Source: Candidatus Atribacteria bacterium 1244-E10-H5-B2
Lineage (GTDB): Bacteria; Atribacterota; JS1; SB-45; 34-128
Direction of reading: 5' to 3'
Length of the DNA stretch: 7,834 nt
NCBI GenBank assembly: GCA_003575245.1
Contig: NMQN01000248.1
Location: forward strand, 1-7,834
The notes beneath the pieces are model-generated. The model ran no database searches, was not told the DNA's origin, and saw nothing but the letters and a program-made list of their open reading frames with translations. Made by a program: the position numbers and the translations under genes. This document shows, in pieces, positions 1 to 6,176 of this stretch (its first letter is position 1; each line of letters begins with the position of its first letter).

Positions 1-114
1 GCTAGGTACAAAAACAGAGGATACTATTAAAATAATAATTAGGATCAATAAAGGACCCCCCATCCTTTTCATGTTTTCAAAAATAAAATTGTTTACTTGG
101 TATTTTGTATTCAT
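1..114 (-). CDS. Sugar ABC transporter permease, importer B (N-terminal fragment, cut by window edge)
   Basis: The first 38 codons of a gene that continues beyond the left edge are visible, starting at ATG 114-112. The peptide begins MNTKYQVNNFIF, has a short basic stretch (MKRM, residues 15-18), then a hydrophobic run (PLLILIIILIVSSVFV) that looks like a first membrane helix, as in ribose-type (RbsC/BPD_transp_2) permeases. An AGGAGA Shine-Dalgarno site (122-127) lies 7 bases before the start. It follows the single-domain ATPase by 24 bases, so the two are almost certainly co-transcribed. A permease is expected here, because importer B has a binding protein and an ATPase but no other membrane subunit in the window. 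The family call rests on context and one predicted helix, as no diagnostic permease motif is in view. Confidence 0.7.
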   Translation of the reverse strand, partial: MNTKYQVNNFIFENMKRMGGPLLILIIILIVSSVFVPS

Positions 115-138
115 TTTATTTTCTCCTAATTATTAAAT

Positions 139-888
139 TCAAGCTCCAATAATTAAACCTAAAATTTCATTCTTAGTTGTTTTTTTAACTATTCTCATGC
201 CAGCCATTTTCCCTATTCTTAACACTACTATTCGGTCAGCAACACTAAAAATATGTTCTAAATTATGGCTTATTAATACTATTGGAAGTCCTTGTTTTTT
301 CAATGTTGTAATTAACTTTAATGTTTTCTCGGTTTCTTCCGGTCCTAAAGCTGCTACGGGTTCATCCAGAATTAGAACCTTCGTGTTTTCTTTTCGCAAA
401 GCCCTGGAAATAGCAATAGCTTGTTTTTGGCCACCAGAAAGACTATAAACTTGTTGACGTGGTTTATCTAATTGTATACCTAGCTTGTCTTTTATTAAGT
501 TAATAGCATCTTTCTCCATCGAACGATTGTCGAGGATAGGTACTCCGAATATTTTATTATAAATTTCACTTCCTAAAAAAACATTTGCAGGTGCACTAAG
601 GGTTTCAATAAGAGCTAAATCTTGATAAACTGCTTCTATGCCTGAATCTTTAGCGTGTTGCCTATTCAAAAATGTAACTTGTTTTTCATCTAACCAAATT
701 TCACCTTCATCGGGCTGATATACCCCACTTAGCACCTTAATAAGTGTAGATTTCCCGGCTCCGTTATCACCAGCTAATGCTACTATTTCTCCTTTATGTA
801 ACTCTAAATCTACCTTATCTAATGCACACAATCCGCCAAAATATTTTGTTGTCCCTTTCATCTCGACTATTAAATCAGTTTTATTCAA
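139..888 (-). CDS. Single-domain sugar ABC importer ATPase, importer B (FrcA-like)
   Basis: This cytoplasmic ATPase subunit powers a ribose/fructose-type importer. At 249 residues it has one nucleotide-binding domain, about half the length of RbsA-type proteins and typical of the FrcA-like group. All motifs look intact: Walker A GDNGAGKST (40-48), Q-loop Gln89, signature LSGGQ (150-154), Walker B LILDEP with catalytic Glu176, and switch His208. The Walker B segment reads DEPVAALG, where relatives often have DEPTAALG. I take TTG 888-886 as the start because a purine-rich GGGGGGA (about 897-903) lies 8 bases upstream and the coding frame is family-like from there. The first in-frame ATG is codon 10 and would clip the beginning of the domain. 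The gene ends in TGA. It lies between binding protein B and the permease start, and its DNA is visibly more AT-rich than binding protein A. The substrate cannot be read from the sequence. Confidence 0.9.
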   Translation of the reverse strand: MNKTDLIVEMKGTTKYFGGLCALDKVDLELHKGEIVALAGDNGAGKSTLIKVLSGVYQPDEGEIWLDEKQVTFLNRQHAKDSGIEAVYQDLALIETLSAPANVFLGSEIYNKIFGVPILDNRSMEKDAINLIKDKLGIQLDKPRQQVYSLSGGQKQAIAISRALRKENTKVLILDEPVAALGPEETEKTLKLITTLKKQGLPIVLISHNLEHIFSVADRIVVLRIGKMAGMRIVKKTTKNEILGLIIGA

Positions 889-909
889 ATTCTAATATCC
901 CCCCTATAA

Positions 910-960
910 AGTAGACTGGCTACAGAATGCAACCAGTCTACTATTCTGCTGTATTTAGCA
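910..960 (-). terminator. Hairpin between binding protein B and ATPase B (attenuator or mRNA-stabilising stem)
   Basis: A perfect 10-base inverted repeat (910-919 AGTAGACTGG with 933-942 CCAGTCTACT) encloses a 13-base loop. On the minus strand the stem is followed only by TTTATAGGGG, so the T-run is too short for a convincing strong terminator. A smaller hairpin (TGCT 947-950 with AGCA 957-960) sits just before it in transcript order. Placement directly after a binding-protein gene and before its ATPase gene fits the common arrangement in which a stem protects the binding-protein message and lowers downstream expression. That role is inferred. Confidence 0.6.
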
Positions 961-986
961 ATGTCGTTATTCATTTAACTCTTCAA

Positions 987-2108
987 TTACAGTCCAGTTC
1001 CCATTTTAATCTTGGAATAACGATAAGCTTTTTCAGCTAGTTGTGTAAACTCTTCCCTAGTCATTTTATTATTAGACATCGTCATTTCACCCATGTATGA
1101 CTGAGGGATTTTGTCAGCATGCCCTTCATAATAATATTGGATAGCCTGAGCTGCTGCAATACCCATATCGTCTTGGAAACGATAAACAGAACCAGTTTGT
1201 TTCCCTGCTAACATAGCATCAACCTCATCTACTGTTCCTCCAAAACCCCAAACATGGACATCAAGTCTTGTCATGGTATCTAGAGCTGCAACCGCTCCTA
1301 GAGCCATTGCTGAAGATGTAGCGTAAATACCCTTAATATCCGGGTGGGCAATAATAATATCCCTTGTTGCTTCATATGCAAGTTGCCTGTCCGCTTTTGC
1401 GTATGTTTCGTATACAACCTCAATATCCGTTCCTTCAATTATACCTATAGCACCGCCCCAGCGTAAATTATCAAGTGTTCCGGGAATCATCCTTAAACCT
1501 GCTAATTTCCCCTTTCCACCAAACGACTCTACGATATGCTGACCTATTAAGGCACCGCCAAATTCGTGGTCAAAAGCTGTATAAAGTAAAGTCTTCTTAT
1601 CGCCTTTGATAGGTCTATTAAAATTAAGTATTACAAGCGGTATATCAGCCTGATGTATTTTTTCTATAGCTACTCTTTGAGCATCTAATTCTGTTGGACC
1701 AAGTATAATAAAATCAACACCAGAAGCAATTAGACTTTCTATCTGACTCAATTGTTCATTATGAGCATCATGGCTAGAGGTTGCTTGCATTGACATTTCA
1801 AAAGGAATTCCTGCTTCTTTTAAGCGATAGACTGTGGACCAGTACATTCTTTCCCATGCATCCGAAATATCAAAACTTGGAGTTGCAAATCCAATTCTTA
1901 GAGGTTTATCTAATTTACCCATAAATGGTGAAGCTTCTTTAGCTACAACAGCTGCAAATTCTTCATGGGTTTCATAAGAAACTCCGACACTCTTTAGAAT
2001 CGTTTCCTTGTATTGTTCAGGATTTACAGTTGATGCTAAGCCCACAAACACAAATACCAGCAAAAAAACAAATACAACAAGTAAACTCATCAAAAATTTC
2101 TTTTTCAT
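987..2108 (-). CDS. Periplasmic sugar-binding protein, importer B
   Basis: This 373-residue protein is a solute receptor of the Peripla_BP_4 (ribose-binding, type I) fold. Residues 1-26 form a signal peptide: Lys-rich start MKKK, a long hydrophobic core, and a probable cleavage near LAS. There is no lipobox Cys, so it is probably soluble in a periplasm. The domain spans roughly residues 69-340: a first strand (LRIGFATPSF), a helix with IESLIASGVDFIILGP (123-138), the inter-lobe segment PLVILNFN (157-164), and second-lobe segments DIKGIYATSSAMALGAVAAL and VHVWGFGG. The region between the signal peptide and residue 68 is longer than in simple RbsB proteins. The start is set by a strong AAAGGAGGTGA site 8 bases upstream of ATG. 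It precedes ATPase B and a permease start. The ligand is not identifiable; a pentose, hexose or polyol is likely for the family. Confidence 0.88.
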   Translation of the reverse strand: MKKKFLMSLLVVFVFLLVFVFVGLASTVNPEQYKETILKSVGVSYETHEEFAAVVAKEASPFMGKLDKPLRIGFATPSFDISDAWERMYWSTVYRLKEAGIPFEMSMQATSSHDAHNEQLSQIESLIASGVDFIILGPTELDAQRVAIEKIHQADIPLVILNFNRPIKGDKKTLLYTAFDHEFGGALIGQHIVESFGGKGKLAGLRMIPGTLDNLRWGGAIGIIEGTDIEVVYETYAKADRQLAYEATRDIIIAHPDIKGIYATSSAMALGAVAALDTMTRLDVHVWGFGGTVDEVDAMLAGKQTGSVYRFQDDMGIAAAQAIQYYYEGHADKIPQSYMGEMTMSNNKMTREEFTQLAEKAYRYSKIKMGTGL

Positions 2109-2394
2109 TTATTTCACCTCCTTTCGTTTTGAAAATTTTCTTTCTTTACTTAACTCTCTCTAAAATTTGAAATTCTTCTTATGTCTAATATTTTTCTCCT
2201 CCTTTCCTCATATCTATGAATTTTTTATTAACCTTTCCTCATAAATCACCTCCCCATTATTTAAAACTTAGGTGTTTGGAATTTACTTTTCTCTATTTAG
2301 ATATTAAAATATCTTACTCTTTTCATTTATATTTAGGTGTTATTTTTTGCCCTTCCTTAATTATTTTTTGATAGCAGACAAAATCCAGTTCCCA
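2109..2394 (-). promoter_or_regulatory. 286-base leader upstream of binding protein B
   Basis: No ordinary gene fits in this AT-rich gap between ATPase A and binding protein B. In transcript order it holds a partial copy of the binding-protein-B 3' end (2382-2403), a 7-2-7 palindrome (2299-2314), two ACACCTAA boxes (about 2333-2340 and 2268-2275), a GGGGAGGTG site (2247-2255) placed 4 bases before a five-codon frame ATG-AGG-AAA-GGT-TAA (2228-2242), a second ATG-AGG-AAA-GG frame of nine codons (2185-2211), and the true ribosome-binding site AAAGGAGGTGA (2115-2125). The size and content suggest that importer B has its own promoter and leader control. I could not identify a convincing -35/-10 pair. 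A TATAAT lies at 2395-2400 but has no good partner. Confidence 0.5.
2299..2314. promoter_or_regulatory. Palindrome AGATATT-AA-AATATCT, possible operator
   Basis: This inverted repeat has perfect 7-base arms and a 2-base centre. It lies about 190 bases before the binding-protein-B start, in the leader that probably contains the importer-B promoter. The symmetry would suit a dimeric repressor. It is all A/T apart from one G/C pair per arm, so chance occurrence in this AT-rich region is possible. It does not resemble a classical LacI operator with a central CG. Confidence 0.3.
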
Positions 2395-3891
2395 TTATAA
2401 TCTCATTGCAAGCGAGAGAACCTTTTCCTCGGTAGCTTCCTCTCTTAGAATCTCCCCTGTGACCTCGCCCTGGCACATTATTATTATCCTATCACACTCA
2501 CCAAGAATCTCTGGAAGCTCAGAAGAAACAAATAAGATGGAAATCCCCTTTTTTCTTAAATTTTGTAAGATTTGATATATTTCGTGCTTAGCTCCGACAT
2601 CAATTCCTCTGGTGATTTCATCCACTATAAGAATCTTTGGATTAATAGCAAGCCACCTTGAAATAATGACTTTCTGCTGATTCCCTCCGCTTAGGTTTAT
2701 CGCCATCTGAAAAACGCTAGAAACTTTTATATTAAGTTTGTTTATGAATTTCTCAGCAATATCCACAAGCTTTGAGCTCAAAACTATACCAAAGCTCACA
2801 GCTTCAGGAATCTTGACTACACCAATATTGTCCTTGACGTCCAGACTGGTAAGGATACCCGTTCTTCTCCTATCCTCAGGAACCATAGCGAGACCATGTT
2901 TAATGGCCTCATTCGGATTTAATACTTCCACTTTTTCACCAAATATATAAATCTCCCCTTCGCTGGCTTTAGCAAGACCAAATACGGTTTCCACCAGTTC
3001 CGTTCTACCTGCTCCCTGTAGACCATAGATGCCCAATATCTCACCTCTGTAAAGCTTAAAGCTAACGTTCTTAAAAAATTTACTACGAGAAAGAGTTTTA
3101 ACCTCTAAAGCTATCTTATCTGAGGGTAGAGCAATATTCTTTTCGTATAGAAACATTTTTGAAATTTCTCTGCCTACCATTAACCGTACAACATCATTTA
3201 CCTCAACATCATTTCTTTCCCACGTTCCTATATACTTCCCGTCCCTAAGAACAGAAATCCTATCTGCTATTTCAAAAACCTCTTCAAGACGATGTGAAAT
3301 AAATATAATGGTTGTACCATCTTTCTTCATCTTGCGCAGGTTATCAAAAAGCTTGTTAGTTTCGTCAAAAGTGAGAGATGATGTCGGTTCATCCATTATC
3401 AGAACATCTGCCTTCATACTTATTGCTTTCGCTATCTCTACTATCTGCTGTCTAGCAATACTCAAATCTCCGACTTTAACCCTTGGGTCCAATTCAGCAC
3501 CAAGTATCTTGAGTGTTAGCTTTGATTCTTCGATCATCTTTTGCCAGTTTGGTCTACCTGAGAATCGGTTTTTCTCCTCACGTCCTAGAAATATGTTTTC
3601 AGCAATGGAAAGATTTGAACATAACATTAACTCCTGGTACACAACACTTATCCCGAAAGAACGAGAAACATGGGGGTTGGAAATAAATACATGCTCTCCT
3701 TTATAAATAATTTCGCCACTGGTGGGATGAACCTCACCAGCAAGAATATTCATAAGAGTGGTCTTTCCTGCTCCGTTTTCTCCAACAATTGCATGTATTT
3801 CGCCTTTAAGAATAGAAAAACCCACATTGTCAAGTGCGAGAACCCCGGGAAAATTTTTAATAATATTGACAAACTTAACTATTTCTTCCAT
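2395..3891 (-). CDS. RbsA-type double-domain sugar ABC importer ATPase, importer A
   Basis: The 498-residue protein has the usual length and two-domain layout of RbsA/MglA/XylG ATPases. Domain 1 has Walker A GENGAGKTT (37-45), Q-loop VYQEL (84-88), signature LSIARQQ (143-149, the family's variant of LSGGQ), Walker B LIMDEP with Glu168, and switch His200. Domain 2 has the usual degenerate Walker A GLQGAGRTE (290-298), a canonical signature LSGGNQQ (400-406), Walker B LIVDEITRG with Glu425 (Ile where Pro is common), and Ser-Ser in place of the switch His, all normal for the second half of this family except the Ile. The start ATG 3891-3889 has only a weak AGAAG site, in contrast to the strong sites of the binding-protein genes. 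It is separated from binding protein A by 154 bases containing a stem-loop, so lower expression than the receptor is likely. The substrate is unknown. Confidence 0.95.
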   Translation of the reverse strand: MEEIVKFVNIIKNFPGVLALDNVGFSILKGEIHAIVGENGAGKTTLMNILAGEVHPTSGEIIYKGEHVFISNPHVSRSFGISVVYQELMLCSNLSIAENIFLGREEKNRFSGRPNWQKMIEESKLTLKILGAELDPRVKVGDLSIARQQIVEIAKAISMKADVLIMDEPTSSLTFDETNKLFDNLRKMKKDGTTIIFISHRLEEVFEIADRISVLRDGKYIGTWERNDVEVNDVVRLMVGREISKMFLYEKNIALPSDKIALEVKTLSRSKFFKNVSFKLYRGEILGIYGLQGAGRTELVETVFGLAKASEGEIYIFGEKVEVLNPNEAIKHGLAMVPEDRRRTGILTSLDVKDNIGVVKIPEAVSFGIVLSSKLVDIAEKFINKLNIKVSSVFQMAINLSGGNQQKVIISRWLAINPKILIVDEITRGIDVGAKHEIYQILQNLRKKGISILFVSSELPEILGECDRIIIMCQGEVTGEILREEATEEKVLSLAMRL

Positions 3892-3924
3892 ATTTTCTTC
3901 TTATCTATAGTAAAATATTATTTC

Positions 3925-4003
3925 AAAAAAGTGGCCCTTCGGAATTGCATTGACTCTAATCTCTTTAAGTCTCAAGGATGCACATCCCAAAAGGGCCATT
4001 TTT
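3925..4003 (-). terminator. Long-loop inverted repeat with T-runs on both sides (attenuating terminator)
   Basis: The arms TGGCCCTT (3932-3939) and AAGGGCCA (3991-3998) are perfectly complementary over 8 bases around a 51-base loop. The arm is followed by TTTTTT on the minus strand (complement of 3925-3930) and by TTTTT on the plus strand (3999-4003), so it can act in either direction. The loop contains a second small stem, GGATG/CATCC (3976-3980 with 3983-3987). Lying between binding protein A and ATPase A, it probably ends most transcripts after the receptor gene. A GC-rich arm plus a T-run is good evidence for termination, but the loop is unusually large. Confidence 0.65.
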
Positions 4004-4045
4004 ACCTTAGAAAAAAAAGATGCCAGTGTTCATTCTGGGTCACAA

Positions 4046-5068
4046 TTAACCTATTGGCTCTCCTTTTTCGAGCTTCTCGATGTACTCGTCTATGTTCTTT
4101 TCGTCAACACGCAGTACTCCTGTATCACTACTCTCCAGAACAACGCCCTTTGTTATATACTCAAAGATTGCTTTTACAGGAAGATAGCCTTGATTATAAG
4201 GATCCTGGCTTAATGACGCATTAGTTGCGCCTTCCTTGATGTTCTGCAGCGTCTCAGGCATCAGATCGTGACCAACGTGTATAATCTTTCCTGCAAGATT
4301 GTTTCTCAATATATACCTGCCAATAGCAGGGGTCGTCACAGCATCCAACGCAGCTATACCTGTTATATCCTTGTTGGCCAGCAATGCATTTTCAATTGCC
4401 GCATAACATGCCTGTTCCTCCACACCAGTGTTTACTATTCCCACAATTTCGATATCAGGATACTTTCCAAGACCATCCCTGACTCCTGTTTCGCGATCTT
4501 TAGACCACGCTCCTGCTGCATCACAGCTGAATATCAGAACCTTACCTTTTGTTCCCATGTATTCCACCAGTATGCCCGCCTCAAACTTACCGGATTGAAC
4601 CAGATCCTGCCCGTAAAACGCAAGCCTCTTTGATCCGGAAGCATCACTGTTAAAGGAAATAGTTGGTATCCCAGCATCCAGCGCTCTTTCAATCACTGGG
4701 TTAAGCGCTTCTGCGCTTACATTTGATATTGCCAGACCATCCACTTTTCTTGCAATTAAGCTCTCAACTATTGCAACTTGCTGTCCCACGCTTGGTTCCA
4801 CAGGACCTATCATCTGCGCATCAACACCGAACTCCTTGGCAGCAGCTTCAACGCCAAGTTTAATTATCTGTGCAAATGCTATTCCTGTGTTGTGATACAC
4901 AACCCTGATTACAAGCTGTTCTCCTTTCTTTGCTCTTTCTGCTATCCTGTCAGCAAGCTTAAACTCAGCCTCAGTTGATTTTGTTTGGCCCCCTACAAAA
5001 GAAACCATGGAAACAACCAGGGCAGCAATTACAGCAAGGCTAAATATTAATTTTCTAAACCTACTCAT
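4046..5068 (-). CDS. Periplasmic sugar-binding protein, importer A
   Basis: This solute receptor of the Peripla_BP_4 family is 340 residues long from the chosen start. A signal peptide (basic MSRFRK, then a hydrophobic core to about residue 25, VSFVGG) has no lipobox Cys, pointing to a soluble periplasmic protein. Family features in order: first strand LVIRVVYHN (52-60), SLIARKVDGLAISNV (103-117), hinge-proximal TISFNSDAS (136-144), a second-lobe segment DRETGVRDGL (191-200), GHDLM (266-270) and SLSQDPYNQGY (285-295). The acidic, Asn and Gln residues in these last loops usually contact the sugar. An earlier in-frame ATG (5096-5098) would add 10 residues. I prefer 5068 because AAGGAGGTGA lies 5 bases before it, and the upstream ATG encodes the Shine-Dalgarno itself. 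It follows the permease gene and precedes ATPase A. Confidence 0.92.
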   Translation of the reverse strand: MSRFRKLIFSLAVIAALVVSMVSFVGGQTKSTEAEFKLADRIAERAKKGEQLVIRVVYHNTGIAFAQIIKLGVEAAAKEFGVDAQMIGPVEPSVGQQVAIVESLIARKVDGLAISNVSAEALNPVIERALDAGIPTISFNSDASGSKRLAFYGQDLVQSGKFEAGILVEYMGTKGKVLIFSCDAAGAWSKDRETGVRDGLGKYPDIEIVGIVNTGVEEQACYAAIENALLANKDITGIAALDAVTTPAIGRYILRNNLAGKIIHVGHDLMPETLQNIKEGATNASLSQDPYNQGYLPVKAIFEYITKGVVLESSDTGVLRVDEKNIDEYIEKLEKGEPIG

Positions 5069-5137
5069 TTTATTCACCTCCTTTCCTTTAAAATTCATTT
5101 TTTTTAATATTCACCTCCTTTCCGTCAATATTCATTT
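5064..5137 (-). repeat. Tandem duplication of a 37-base ribosome-binding segment
   Basis: Two head-to-tail 37-base units (5101-5137 and 5064-5100) match at 29 of 37 positions and at 27 of the first 30. Each reads AAATGAAT, then GGAAAGGAGGTGAATA, so each has an ATG followed by a full-strength Shine-Dalgarno. Only the second copy is placed for initiation, with ATG 5068-5066 as the true start. In the first copy the ATG (5133-5135) opens a 15-codon frame beginning MNIDGKEVNIKK, ending at 5088 inside the second unit. The corresponding frame of the second unit begins MNFKGKEVNK and runs into the receptor gene. Confidence 0.75.
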
Positions 5138-5151
5138 AACAAAACCACTTT

Positions 5152-6135
5152 CTAAATCCCTTTTCTCTTCAACCAAATATCTGTAGTTACAGCTCCAATT
5201 ATTATAAGACCTATCATGAGAGTCTGCCAAAAGGGAGAAACTCCTATAAGAATAAGTCCATTTCTCAATATACCCATAATTAATGCACCAAAAAGCGTTC
5301 CAATTATTGTGCCCTCCCCTCCTGCAAGGGAGGTCCCACCGAGTATCGTTGCAGCTATCACTTCAAGCTCCAGACCCGATCCGATAATCCCTTGCACGCT
5401 TGATAAAAAGGAGAGGTTGAGAAGCCCGGCTATTGCACACAAAAAACCTGTAATCATAAATGCTAAAATTTTCACACGAAATACATTAATACCTGAGGCT
5501 CTTGCAGCTCTCTCATTCCCACCAACGGCTCTAAGATGAAAGCCGTATGAGGATTTGTCGTAAAGTACATAACCTGATATCATTACAATAACAAGAAAAA
5601 TCATCATCATTGGGATATTTCCAAAAATCTTACCCTGTCCTAAATAAATAAATTTATCAAGATTTAGATCTGTTACCGTCTTCGAACTAATATACACAGA
5701 TAAGCCATTACTTAATAATAGATAGACTCCACGCGTTACGTTAAGCATTCCAAGCGTGACAATGAGAGCCGGTATTCTTACATATGTCACCAATATTCCA
5801 TTCAAAAATCCAATAAAAATTCCAACAATCAGAGCAATGATTATTGCAGCCCATACCGGAACTCCATTTGTCATAAGTAGTCCTGCTGAAACAGCACATA
5901 ATCCGTAAATACCTCCCACAGAGAGATCTATCTCCCGTGAAACAATTACTAAAGTCATCCCTACAGCCATTATTCCCGTAAGAGATATCTGGCGTACAAC
6001 ATTTAAAAGATTTTCCACTTTGAAAAAATACGGAGACGCAAGAGAAAAAGCAGCGAACAACAAGATAAACGCTACGAATATTCCGGTTTCCTTTATCTTG
6101 AAAAATCTAAATGTAAACTTTCTCTTAGCTATCAT
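5152..6135 (-). CDS. Ribose-type (RbsC/BPD_transp_2) ABC permease, importer A
   Basis: This is the inner-membrane channel subunit of importer A, 327 residues, normal for the family. It is hydrophobic throughout, with about eight to ten predicted membrane segments starting near residue 18. Diagnostic stretches are the N-terminal periplasmic-facing SREIDLSVGG (66-75), the cytoplasmic loop AVGGNERAARASGIN that contacts the ATPase, and the late glycine-rich EVIAATILGGTSLAGGEG followed by GILRNGLILIGVSPFWQ. The start is ATG 6135-6133. No Shine-Dalgarno is visible before it, but the start overlaps (ATGA) the stop of a 14-codon frame that has one, so translational coupling is likely. It lies 37 bases after the URO-D-like gene and directly before binding protein A. 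One permease gene is enough, since these transporters use homodimers. Confidence 0.93.
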   Translation of the reverse strand: MIAKRKFTFRFFKIKETGIFVAFILLFAAFSLASPYFFKVENLLNVVRQISLTGIMAVGMTLVIVSREIDLSVGGIYGLCAVSAGLLMTNGVPVWAAIIIALIVGIFIGFLNGILVTYVRIPALIVTLGMLNVTRGVYLLLSNGLSVYISSKTVTDLNLDKFIYLGQGKIFGNIPMMMIFLVIVMISGYVLYDKSSYGFHLRAVGGNERAARASGINVFRVKILAFMITGFLCAIAGLLNLSFLSSVQGIIGSGLELEVIAATILGGTSLAGGEGTIIGTLFGALIMGILRNGLILIGVSPFWQTLMIGLIIIGAVTTDIWLKRKGI

Positions 6136-6176
6136 TTCAAAAGACTTTGCTTATCTATAATTATCTGGTCATTCAT
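6132..6176 (-). CDS. 14-residue linking ORF between the URO-D-like gene and permease A
   Basis: A frame of 14 codons plus TGA encodes MNDQIIIDKQSLLK. Its ATG (6174-6176) overlaps the TGA of the preceding gene as ATGA, and its TGA overlaps the permease ATG as ATGA. A GAGGG followed by AAAGG (about 6180-6190) gives it a usable Shine-Dalgarno, whereas the permease start has none. I infer that it carries ribosomes across the junction; whether the peptide itself matters is unknown. Chance occurrence of such a short frame cannot be excluded. Confidence 0.4.
   Translation of the reverse strand: MNDQIIIDKQSLLK

Noticed and set aside
139..141. UGA read as tryptophan (alternative genetic code)
   Set aside because: ATPase B and the URO-D-like gene both end in TGA at the expected family length, so UGA acts as a stop here.
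2109..2394. Riboswitch or small RNA in the importer-B leader
   Set aside because: I recognise no conserved riboswitch core, and no GC-rich stem or terminator is visible; it is A/T-rich with short palindromes only.
3670..4224. Plus-strand 184-codon open frame across the ATPase A / binding protein A junction
   Set aside because: It overlaps the start of a clear RbsA-type gene, the inverted repeat and the end of a clear receptor gene. The protein is low in family-like features and has no good ribosome-binding site. It is an antisense shadow.
5069..5098. Ten-residue N-terminal extension of binding protein A from the upstream ATG
   Set aside because: The extension encodes the Shine-Dalgarno itself, would put an acidic/basic stretch ahead of the signal peptide, and its own ATG is about 15 bases from the nearest upstream GGAGG.
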